A stretch of DNA of 5,105 bases from an uncultured Clostridia bacterium (GTDB lineage Bacteria > Bacillota > Clostridia > Oscillospirales > Oscillospiraceae): the NCBI GenBank assembly GCA_937892865.1, contig CALBJG010000008.1:1-5105 (forward strand), written 5' to 3'. The notes under the pieces were generated by a model, which saw only the letters and a list, made by a program, of their open reading frames with translations, was not told the DNA's origin and made no database searches. Made by a program: the position numbers and the translations under genes. Position 1 is the stretch's first letter, and each line of letters opens with the position of its first letter. Shown here one piece after another: positions 1 through 3,555 of this stretch.

Positions 1-27
1 GCTTCATCCGCCCCCGGCGGCGCTCCC
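1..27 (+). repeat. Partial copy of the left end of a dispersed repeat (repeat C)
   Basis: The first 25 bases match 1683-1707 with a single difference (GCTTCATCCG versus GCTGCATCCG, followed by the shared CCCCCGGCGGCGCTC). A third related stretch begins at 1210. After base 27 the similarity stops, so this is a truncated or recombined copy of the repeat found in fuller form at 1210-1309 and 1683-1795. Confidence 0.6.
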
Positions 28-41
28 ATCGCTCCCCAACG

Positions 42-77
42 CGAATCAATGGGTTACTTCCGTTATACCGCTCGGTA
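42..77 (+). repeat. Direct repeat, copy 1 (CGAATCAAT...CTCGGTA)
   Basis: This 36-bp stretch recurs at 893-928 at a constant offset of 851. The ends CGAATCAAT and the block TTCCGYTATAMCGCTCGGTA are nearly identical, while the seven bases between them differ. The two copies flank the Nudix gene on either side, in the same orientation. Confidence 0.65.
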
Positions 78-91
78 ACGCACAATCTTCA

Positions 92-129
92 TTGTCATTG
101 CGAGGCTTGCTTCGCAAGCCGTGGCAATC
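92..129 (+). repeat. REP-like palindromic element, copy A
   Basis: It begins TTGTCATTGCGA and ends TGGCAATC, so ATTGC (97-101) and GCAAT (124-128) form an outer stem. The inner hairpin is GGCTTGC (104-110), loop TTC, GCAAGCC (114-120). The copy at 1165-1203 keeps the outer frame but has a different, still fully paired, inner stem. This is a small non-coding palindromic repeat. Confidence 0.75.
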
Positions 130-151
130 TCACCGGAATGCCCCCATTAGC

Positions 152-172
152 CAACTGTCAACTGACAACTGT
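152..172 (+). repeat. 7-bp tandem repeat, three units (CAACTGN)
   Basis: Three head-to-tail heptamers: CAACTGT (152-158), CAACTGA (159-165), CAACTGT (166-172). The same CAAYTNN heptamer family occurs as tandem arrays at 994-1025 and 1118-1159. Confidence 0.8.
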
Positions 173-194
173 TCATTGCCGCCCAAGAAACACC

Positions 195-229
195 AACAGC
201 GCCGCAAGAACTGCGGCGCTGTTTTTGTA
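195..229. terminator. Strong hairpin terminator downstream of the Nudix gene
   Basis: A perfect 12-bp stem (195-206 paired with 212-223) encloses the five-base loop AGAAC. The core is AGCGCCGCA/TGCGGCGCT. On the plus strand it is followed by GTTTTTGT, a good U-tract. On the minus strand, the direction of the adjacent Nudix gene, the tail is GTTGGTGTTTCTT, which is weaker. It starts directly after the Nudix stop codon and probably works in both directions, best against plus-strand transcripts entering from the left. Confidence 0.75.
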
Positions 230-781
230 TCATTGCGGATCAAACGCCGGATCGAACAGATCAAACAGCGCCTGAAATTCCTCGGTATGCATAATGAGAT
301 CCGGCTGCCGGGAGGCAACCATCTGCTTAAAATCTTTATACGGCACAAAGAAGATCTCGGAGATCTCACTTTCCTGGTAACGCATCTGCGCCACCGTCTT
401 GTCCGTGATCAGAGCGTACACATCCCCGAACTCGTTGTTGACAAAATCACACCCGGAACGCATCCGCTCCTGCACCGTGGTCACAAACCGCAGTTGCGAC
501 GGCTGCACATCCAGATCCAGTTCTTCTTTCAGTTCCCGGATGGCGCCGTCCAGGGAATCATCCCCGGCAACCAAATGCCCGGCGCTGGAAATATCCAGCA
601 TATTGGGATAACTGTCCTTGTGGGGGCAGCGCCGCTGCAGCAGCACCTCTCCGGCAGGATTCAGTATCCAGATATGTACCGCTCTGTGCCAGTCACCGTC
701 CCGGTGTACTTCGTTTCTCAGTTTTATGACCCCGGTCTTGTTGCCCTTTTCGTCCAAAACATCAAAATACTCTTTGCCCAT
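230..781 (-). CDS. NUDIX hydrolase, isopentenyl-diphosphate-isomerase-like subfamily
   Basis: This 183-residue protein belongs to the Nudix hydrolases, which cleave nucleoside diphosphates linked to another moiety using a metal held by the Nudix helix. The Nudix box runs from about residue 68 to 92: it starts GHLVAGD and ends RELKEELDLDV. It keeps R82, E83, E86 and E87, but has Asp74 where the consensus Glu stands and Asp89 where the usual Gly stands. The N-terminal part (YFDVLDEKGNKTG, then HRAVHIWILN and LLQRR) resembles the Idi-like Nudix group (COG1443 type), whose members are often uncharacterised hydrolases rather than true isomerases. The true substrate cannot be read from the sequence. 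The start at 781 is chosen because GGAGG lies eight bases upstream; a longer in-frame start at 832 lies upstream of the -10 box and has no such site. The gene stands alone, between repeats. Confidence 0.9.
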   Translation of the reverse strand: MGKEYFDVLDEKGNKTGVIKLRNEVHRDGDWHRAVHIWILNPAGEVLLQRRCPHKDSYPNMLDISSAGHLVAGDDSLDGAIRELKEELDLDVQPSQLRFVTTVQERMRSGCDFVNNEFGDVYALITDKTVAQMRYQESEISEIFFVPYKDFKQMVASRQPDLIMHTEEFQALFDLFDPAFDPQ

Positions 782-789
782 ACCCCACG

Positions 790-808
790 CCTCCTTTTTT
801 TCATTATA
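790..808 (-). promoter_or_regulatory. -10 box and ribosome binding site of the Nudix gene
   Basis: Read on the minus strand, TATAAT lies at 808-803 (context TGTATAATG), followed by an A-run and GGAGG at 794-790, eight bases before the ATG at 781. No good -35 hexamer sits 16-18 bases upstream. The expected transcription start falls within the A-run, so the leader would be very short. Confidence 0.65.
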
Positions 809-892
809 CAACACCCTGCGCCAAATTCCCATACCCTTTTAAAAATTTTTCCGCCGAGCGGCGAGTCGCCGCTGACAAACTCGTCACGCACA

Positions 893-928
893 CGAATCAA
901 TATTTTTCTTCCGCTATAACGCTCGGTA
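893..928 (+). repeat. Direct repeat, copy 2 (CGAATCAAT...CTCGGTA)
   Basis: Second copy of the 42-77 sequence, at offset 851. CGAATCAAT is identical and the last 20 bases differ at only two positions. The middle seven bases are unrelated (ATTTTTC here, GGGTTAC in copy 1). Confidence 0.65.
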
Positions 929-993
929 TCTTAATTGCGGAAATCATCGTAATACTTCCATATCGCGTGTCGCCGCTGACAATCCGTTCTCCA

Positions 994-1025
994 AATTGAC
1001 AATTGACAATGGACAATTGACAATT
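994..1025 (+). repeat. 7-bp tandem repeat, four and a half units (AATTGAC)
   Basis: Heptamers AATTGAC (994-1000), AATTGAC (1001-1007), AATGGAC (1008-1014) and AATTGAC (1015-1021), followed by AATT. In the other phase these are CAATTGA units, the same family as the CAACTGA units at 152-172 and 1118-1159. Confidence 0.85.
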
Positions 1026-1033
1026 ATAATAAG

Positions 1034-1113
1034 CCTTCTCCTTGAGGAGAAGGTGTCTGCCCAAAGGGCAGACGGATGAGGTGTCTTTATTTCAATCCGT
1101 CCGCTCCGCGGAC
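1034..1113 (+). repeat. Three consecutive short hairpins
   Basis: The first is CCTTCTCC (1034-1041), loop TTGA, GGAGAAGG (1046-1053), 8 bp. The second is GTCTGCCC (1055-1062), loop AAA, GGGCAGAC (1066-1073), 8 bp. The third is GTCCGC (1099-1104), loop TCC, GCGGAC (1108-1113), 6 bp. The first two are one base apart, followed by GGATGAGG. From general knowledge this paired-hairpin layout is a frequent intergenic repeat in Firmicutes. No T-run follows any of them, so they are not simple terminators. Confidence 0.75.
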
Positions 1114-1117
1114 ACCA

Positions 1118-1159
1118 CAACTGACAACTATCAACTATCAACTGACAACTGTCAACTAT
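1118..1159 (+). repeat. 7-bp tandem repeat, six units (CAACTNN)
   Basis: Six perfect-length heptamers: CAACTGA, CAACTAT, CAACTAT, CAACTGA, CAACTGT and CAACTAT. The first five bases never change and the last two vary. This is the longest of the three heptamer arrays in the window. Confidence 0.88.
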
Positions 1160-1164
1160 CCCCG

Positions 1165-1203
1165 TTGTCATTGCGAACCAGCCCGCAGGCTGGTGTGGCA
1201 ATC
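1165..1203 (+). repeat. REP-like palindromic element, copy B
   Basis: It shares TTGTCATTGCGA at the left and TGGCAATC at the right with copy A (92-129). The inner hairpin is ACCAGCC (1177-1183), loop CGCA, GGCTGGT (1188-1194). The inner stem sequence is unrelated to that of copy A but fully paired, so the structure is kept while the sequence changes. Confidence 0.75.
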
Positions 1204-1209
1204 CGTTCT

Positions 1210-1309
1210 CCCCCGGCGGTGCTCGGGCTCGTGGCCAGAATCTCACCGACCGTTCGATTCCTACGGTGCAAAAATAGGGACACCCCAAAAGGGTGTCCCT
1301 GTTTTTGCA
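1210..1309 (+). repeat. Dispersed repeat C, copy 1, ending in a 19-bp hairpin
   Basis: Bases 1210-1285 align to 1693-1768 at a constant offset of 483 with four differences (1220, 1267, 1268 and 1270). The right end is a hairpin with 19-bp arms, 1267-1285 and 1291-1309 (TGCAAAAATAGGGACACCC and its complement with one G-U pair), loop CAAAA. Its inner part followed by a T-rich outer arm looks like a terminator in both directions, but no gene next to it is an obvious client. The left arm region also contains GTTCGATTCC, which resembles a tRNA T-loop. Confidence 0.8.
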
Positions 1310-1329
1310 TATACTACACAATTTGATAC

Positions 1330-1360
1330 AATGCAACGCTGAACAGCGGAGTGTTGCATT
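1330..1360. other. Stem-loop AATGCAAC/GTTGCATT
   Basis: AATGCAAC (1330-1337) pairs with GTTGCATT (1353-1360), 8 bp, enclosing a smaller GCT-GAAC-AGC hairpin (1338-1347) with a five-base bulge. No T-run follows on either strand. It lies between the repeat C hairpin and the small-RNA candidate; its role is unknown. Confidence 0.5.
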
Positions 1361-1394
1361 CGTTAAATGACTGAATGTATGGAGTCACCCTATA

Positions 1395-1472
1395 CAAAAA
1401 AGAAAGTAGCAGTATTAGGCAACGGTGTCTCGAAAGGAACCCCTTTACTGTCCGGTGCTAATACTGCTATCG
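1395..1472 (-). ncRNA. Candidate small RNA: one long stem-loop with T-run
   Basis: On the minus strand a promoter at 1507-1479 would start transcription near 1472. The transcript then enters TAGCAGTATTAG (1469-1458), which pairs perfectly with CTAATACTGCTA (1418-1407), 12 bp. Inside the 39-base loop is a possible AAAGG-GGTT-CCTTT hairpin and a CGG/CCG pairing. The stem is followed at once by CTTTCTTTTTTG (1406-1395), a good intrinsic-terminator tail. Promoter, start, structure and terminator fit a transcript of roughly 77 nt with almost nothing outside the stem-loop. I do not recognise it as a known RNA family. It could also be an attenuator, but no gene follows on that strand for 600 bases. 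Confidence 0.5.
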
Positions 1473-1478
1473 TAAATT

Positions 1479-1507
1479 AGTGTATCCGATTTGGTTGCAG
1501 TTGTCAA
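1479..1507 (-). promoter_or_regulatory. Sigma-A-type promoter for the small-RNA candidate
   Basis: Minus strand: perfect -35 TTGACA (1507-1502), 17-base spacer, -10 TACACT (1484-1479). The -10 matches TATAAT at four of six positions including T1, A2 and T6. It fires directly into the stem-loop at 1469-1407. Confidence 0.6.
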
Positions 1508-1545
1508 GTTACTTGTATTGAGCACAGACTATAGATTGAAAGGAA

Positions 1546-1591
1546 AATACCTACCCTTGCTGATACCATTGTATCAAAAAAGGTAGGTATT
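1546..1591. other. Nested hairpin AATACCTACC/GGTAGGTATT
   Basis: AATACCTACC (1546-1555) pairs perfectly with GGTAGGTATT (1582-1591), 10 bp. Within the loop, TGATAC (1561-1566) pairs with GTATCA (1571-1576) around CATT. On the minus strand the outer stem is followed by TTCCTTTC, so it might stop minus-strand transcription entering from the tRNA side; this is weaker than a standard terminator. Confidence 0.5.
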
Positions 1592-1592
1592 A

Positions 1593-1607
1593 TGGTGCCG
1601 CTGTCCG
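1593..1607 (-). repeat. Duplicate of the tRNA-Leu 3' end
   Basis: TGGTGCCGCTG at 1593-1603 is identical to 1788-1798, the CCA end, discriminator and 3' acceptor strand of tRNA-Leu, and the match continues to 14 of 15 bases through 1607. The two copies are direct repeats 195 bp apart. No tRNA body accompanies this copy, although GTGCCGC here (1595-1601) can pair with GCGGCAC at 1663-1669. Confidence 0.6.
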
Positions 1608-1682
1608 TTTGCGGTACCCGGCATCTTCGTCGCCGACGATGCGGCTTCCTCATCTGCCGACCGCGGCACACACTGCGCCCTC

Positions 1683-1795
1683 GCTGCATCCGCCCCCGGC
1701 GGCGCTCGGGCTCGTGGCCAGAATCTCACCGACCGTTCGATTCCTACGGCACCAAAATAGGGACACCCTTTCGGGGTGTCCCTATTTTGGTGCCG
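1683..1795 (+). repeat. Dispersed repeat C, copy 2, with a 22-bp hairpin entering tRNA-Leu
   Basis: Matches copy 1 (1210-1309) at offset 483. The right end is a perfect 22-bp inverted repeat: 1747-1768 pairs with 1774-1795 around TTTCG. The right arm covers the last eight bases of the tRNA-Leu gene (CGGCACCA on the minus strand), and the left arm carries an inverted copy of them. In copy 1 the base of the hairpin is different (TGCAAAAA/TTTTTGCA) but still paired. Confidence 0.85.
1752..1788 (-). terminator. Intrinsic terminator of tRNA-Leu
   Basis: Reading the minus strand past the CCA end, AAAATAGGGACACCC pairs with GGGTGTCCCTATTTT, and the outer arm supplies the run TATTTT. It begins immediately after the encoded CCA, so transcription of the tRNA would stop within about 35 bases. 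The full palindrome extends further, into the tRNA itself. Confidence 0.75.
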
Positions 1796-1874
1796 CTGAC
1801 CGGAATCGAACCGGTACGGATTTTACTCCGAGGGATTTTAAGTCCCTTGTGTCTACCTATTCCACCACAGCGGC
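1788..1874 (-). tRNA. tRNA-Leu(UAA)
   Basis: An 87-nt class II tRNA with encoded CCA. The acceptor stem GCCGCTG (1874-1868) pairs perfectly with CAGCGGC (1798-1792), followed by discriminator A and CCA (1790-1788). The anticodon stem AGGGA/TCCCT holds the loop CTTAAAA, with anticodon UAA at 1840-1838, reading UUA and UUG leucine codons. A long variable arm (CGGA...TCCG) and a T-arm ACCGG-TTCGATT-CCGGT follow, both as expected of leucine tRNAs. It has its own promoter directly upstream and a terminator hairpin directly downstream, so it is a single-gene unit. The odd point is that its 3' end forms one arm of a repeat-borne palindrome. Confidence 0.96.
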
Positions 1875-1882
1875 GTAGCGAT

Positions 1883-1911
1883 ATAGTACCACATTTTTCC
1901 GTCGCAGTCAA
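1883..1911 (-). promoter_or_regulatory. Promoter of tRNA-Leu
   Basis: Minus strand: -35 TTGACT (1911-1906, five of six), 17-base spacer, -10 TACTAT (1888-1883, four of six). The expected start lies at about 1876, only a couple of bases before the mature tRNA 5' end at 1874, so there is almost no 5' leader for RNase P to remove. Confidence 0.7.
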
Positions 1912-1957
1912 GGGAAAGAAAAGCAAATTTGCCTGACCCGCCATCCTACCTATGTAA

Positions 1958-1976
1958 GGGCGAGTAACACTCGCCC
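1958..1976. repeat. Short perfect hairpin GGGCGAGT/ACTCGCCC
   Basis: Eight perfect base pairs (1958-1965 with 1969-1976) around AAC, without a T-run on either strand. It lies between the spore-protein gene and the tRNA promoter and resembles the other short palindromic intergenic repeats of this window. Confidence 0.6.
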
Positions 1977-2037
1977 CTCGCACTATGGCTTTATAGCGGA
2001 AGGACAGATTTCCTCCCAAGTCCGTGCGAATTTGGCC

Positions 2038-2053
2038 GGCGGGCCATCCCGCC
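2038..2053 (-). terminator. Weak hairpin directly after the spore-protein stop codon
   Basis: GGCGGG and CCCGCC (2038-2043 and 2048-2053) form a 6-bp GC stem beginning at the base after the stop codon. The minus-strand tail is GGCCAAATTCG, with no proper U-tract, so termination here is uncertain; it may instead protect the 3' end of the message. Confidence 0.4.
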
Positions 2054-2248
2054 TTACTGCAGACCCTGCTCGTAAGCCTCGATCATTTTCTTGACCATCT
2101 GGCCGCCGACAGAGCCGGCCTCACGGCTGGTCAGGTGACCGTTGTAACCGTTAGTCAGGTTCACGCCGACCTCGGATGCAGCCTGCATCTTGAAACGGTC
2201 CATTGCTTCCCGTGCCTGGGGAACATTGATCTGATTGTTGTTCTTCAT
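2054..2248 (-). CDS. Alpha/beta-type small acid-soluble spore protein (SASP)
   Basis: A 64-residue protein of the alpha/beta SASP family, which coats DNA in the dormant spore, shifts it towards an A-like form and protects it from UV and chemical damage. The family signature is clear: an amphipathic first helix (about residues 9-27), ASEVGVN at 24-30, then LTSREAGSVGGQMVKKMIEA at 39-58. Family members are 60-75 residues, so it is full length. The start at 2248 has GAGGT seven bases upstream (2260-2256); the frame is open further upstream but without family similarity. Around the usual germination-protease site, where most members have a Glu followed by Ile or Val, this protein reads K20-M-Q-A-A24, with Gln22 in place of the Glu. 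It is divergent from mscS, and expression from a forespore sigma factor is expected, but I could not place a convincing sigma-G promoter. Confidence 0.93.
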   Translation of the reverse strand: MKNNNQINVPQAREAMDRFKMQAASEVGVNLTNGYNGHLTSREAGSVGGQMVKKMIEAYEQGLQ

Positions 2249-2311
2249 AATTCTTACCTCACTTCTTTTTCTTGGAAAGTTGACACATTTCTTGAAAGAA
2301 ACCGTCTTTTC

Positions 2312-2369
2312 TTTCCGCAAGGATATCTTTGCCGAAAAGAAGAAAAATATAAATGTATCTTTGCGGAAA
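2312..2369 (-). promoter_or_regulatory. Long stem-loop upstream of the SASP gene
   Basis: TTTCCGCAAGGATA (2312-2325) pairs with TATCTTTGCGGAAA (2356-2369), 14 bp with one G-U pair. Inside, TCTTT (2326-2330) can pair with AAAGA (2336-2340). Neither strand shows a T-run after it, so it is not a terminator. It lies 63-120 bases before the SASP start and would be in its leader if the promoter is further upstream, or around the promoter otherwise. Confidence 0.5.
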
Positions 2370-2458
2370 CTAATCCAAAAAGTGTAAAAAACAAACATTT
2401 CCACGGAATATTTTTCAGCAAAGCATAAAAAACACTTCCCTTACAGAGAAAATAATAG

Positions 2459-2489
2459 TATAATAAAACCGGAATCATTACAAAAGGAG
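2459..2489 (+). promoter_or_regulatory. -10 box and ribosome binding site of mscS
   Basis: A perfect TATAAT lies at 2459-2464, and AGGAG at 2485-2489 stands nine bases before the ATG. The -35 position (2436-2441, TTCCCT) is poor. The expected start is near 2471. Confidence 0.6.
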
Positions 2490-2498
2490 TGTGCAATT

Positions 2499-3299
2499 AT
2501 GAACTGGTTTCTTTTGAAAATCGCAGAACTCGGAGACTTTGCCCTGTCGAAGGTGTTGCCGGGCGTGATCATCGTTGCTGTTGGCATTCTGGTGATCCGT
2601 TTGGTTCTGAAACTGGTGACGACCGCGCTGGAAAAGTCTAAGTTGGAAAAGGCCGCCCATAGTTTGATCTGCTCGGTAGTCCGTGTTGTACTGTACCTGC
2701 TGCTTGGCCTGATCACCGCATCCAAATTGGGCATCGATGTGACCGGTGTGGTGGCATTGGCAAGTGTGCTGACTCTGGCAGTTTCCCTGTCTGTCCAAAA
2801 TGCACTTACCAACCTGATCGGCGGTTTCACCCTGCTGAGCAATAAACCCTTTGCTTCCGGAGATTTTGTGGAGATCGCAGGTCAGTCCGGCGTGGTGCAG
2901 GAGGTAGGTCTTACTTACACAAAACTGGCTACTGCTGACAATAAGATCGTATCCATCCCCAACAGCGCTGTGGTGGCTGCTCAGATCATCAATTACAGTG
3001 CCTCCGGCACGCGTCGAGTGGACGTGAGTGTTTCTGCTTCCTATGAAGCACCTGTTGAGCAGGTACTGGAAGCATTGCAGGAAGCAGGCGCGATCCCCAC
3101 CGCTCTGGAATCTCCTGCGCCCTTTGCCGCAGTTCAAAGTTATGGTGAAAGTGCCGTAAACTATGTGTTGCAGGTCTGGTGCAAGGGGGAAGACTACTGG
3201 ACGACCCTTTTTGAGACGAACCGCAATGTTAAGGCGGTGTTTGATGCCAAGGGCATCCAAATGACCTATCCCCATATCAATGTTCATCTTGATAAATAA
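2499..3299 (+). CDS. mscS: Small-conductance mechanosensitive channel, MscS family
   Basis: This 266-residue membrane protein is an MscS-type channel that opens under membrane tension and lets solutes out during osmotic downshock. Three hydrophobic segments are visible: TM1 about 15-40, TM2 about 56-76, and the pore-lining TM3 about 82-113. TM3 contains the small-residue-rich stretch LASVLTLAVSLSVQNALTNL, with the conserved N-L and G that end it. The cytoplasmic beta domain follows at about 116-175, with KPFASGDFVEI, the T-x-D-N-K-I stretch at 145-150 and IPNS at 153-156, then the alpha/beta cage domain ending in YPHINVHLDK, much like the E. coli protein's YPQMDV end. The length is close to the 286 residues of E. 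coli MscS. At the position of E. coli hinge Gly113 there is Asn101. An AGGAG site nine bases upstream supports the start. It is a single-gene unit with its own terminator. Confidence 0.94.
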   Translation: MNWFLLKIAELGDFALSKVLPGVIIVAVGILVIRLVLKLVTTALEKSKLEKAAHSLICSVVRVVLYLLLGLITASKLGIDVTGVVALASVLTLAVSLSVQNALTNLIGGFTLLSNKPFASGDFVEIAGQSGVVQEVGLTYTKLATADNKIVSIPNSAVVAAQIINYSASGTRRVDVSVSASYEAPVEQVLEALQEAGAIPTALESPAPFAAVQSYGESAVNYVLQVWCKGEDYWTTLFETNRNVKAVFDAKGIQMTYPHINVHLDK

Positions 3300-3304
3300 A
3301 TAGC

Positions 3305-3374
3305 CTGCCCCCTTTGGGGACAGCGAACAAAAACCGGATCAGTACGCATTAAGCGCAAACTGGTCCGGTTTTAT
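3305..3374 (+). terminator. Terminator of mscS
   Basis: The main stem is AAAACCGGATCAG (3330-3342) with CTGGTCCGGTTTT (3360-3372), 13 bp with one G-U pair, a 17-base loop, and the tail TTTTATTATAT. A smaller hairpin (CTG-CCCC-TTT-GGGG-CAG, 3305-3323) sits between the stop codon and it. Confidence 0.85.
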
Positions 3375-3391
3375 TATATCATGTGGCATAA

Positions 3392-3553
3392 CAGCGCCAT
3401 GGAGGGAAAACAAACGGAAAGCACGGCAGAACGCACATCTTCGGTCGATTGGATTGGTGGCAACTCTGCCAGCATGGTTGGCCCTTGTATTTGGGAGGCT
3501 GCTCTGCTACAATACTGTTAGACAAACTTGAATTTGACGAAGAGGTGGTTTGA
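3392..3553 (+). pseudogene. Start-less 53-codon open frame ahead of the DUF7336-like gene
   Basis: The frame is open from 3392 to the TGA at 3551-3553. Its translation is gene-like in its second half: GRTHIFGRLDWWQLCQHG near residues 13-30, then GGCSATILLDKLEFDEEVV to the end. There is no ATG or GTG start and no plausible ribosome site; an in-frame stop lies at 3389. Another frame (ATG 3381 to TAG 3521) gives a 46-residue peptide that looks arbitrary. I read this as a decayed gene end or a conserved leader segment that carries the promoter and ribosome site of the next gene, whose GAGGTGG lies inside it. I do not recognise the family. Confidence 0.35.
3485..3513 (+). promoter_or_regulatory. 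Candidate promoter of the DUF7336-like gene
   Basis: TTGTAT (3485-3490), 17-base spacer, TACAAT (3508-3513), preceded by TGC to make an extended -10. The expected start is near 3520, giving a leader of about 35 bases with the ribosome site GAGGTG at 3542-3547. Confidence 0.55.
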
Positions 3554-3555
3554 AA

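Larger units (their letters stand above)
840..1316. other. Gene-free mosaic of repeats and hairpins
   Basis: I see no credible gene in this stretch. Short open frames exist on both strands but consist of repeat sequence. It contains a direct repeat (893-928), two copies of GTCGCCGCTGACAA (865-878 and 969-982), two copies of CAATCCGTTCTCC (980-992 and about 1199-1211), two heptamer arrays, three consecutive hairpins, a REP-like palindrome and a long terminator-like hairpin. The pieces appear in different orders next to each other, as expected of DNA built from inserted and recombined short repeats. Confidence 0.7.
1317..1600. other. Gene-free region rich in secondary structure
   Basis: No convincing coding frame lies here. 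From left to right it holds a stem-loop at 1330-1360, the small-RNA candidate at about 1395-1507 on the minus strand, and a nested hairpin at 1546-1591. It differs from the repeat mosaic to its left in having AT-rich sequence and larger single structures. I found no recognised riboswitch core in it. Confidence 0.55.

Noticed and set aside
92..919. Long plus-strand open frame of 275 codons
   Set aside because: It is the antisense of the Nudix gene, which has a recognisable Nudix box, a GGAGG site and a TATAAT. The plus-strand product has no family-like features.
944..1342. Overlapping open frames on both strands
   Set aside because: They translate the heptamer arrays, REP-like palindrome and repeat C; there is no ribosome site and no protein-like pattern.
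1380..1600. Known riboswitch, T-box or 6S RNA
   Set aside because: I looked for conserved cores from memory (T-box GGTGG, purine, SAM, cyclic-di-GMP, guanidine types) and found none that fit; the 6S shape was considered but the length and bubble do not match.
1593..1690. A second, degenerate tRNA gene ending in GCGGCACCA
   Set aside because: A 7-bp acceptor-like stem is possible with 1663-1669, but no anticodon arm or T-arm can be drawn between.
1504..1936. Open frames across 1504-1936
   Set aside because: They run through the tRNA-Leu gene and the repeat hairpins and give low-complexity Arg/Pro-rich products.
2441..3287. Minus-strand open frames opposite mscS
   Set aside because: Shadows of a clear MscS gene with start signals and terminator on the plus strand.
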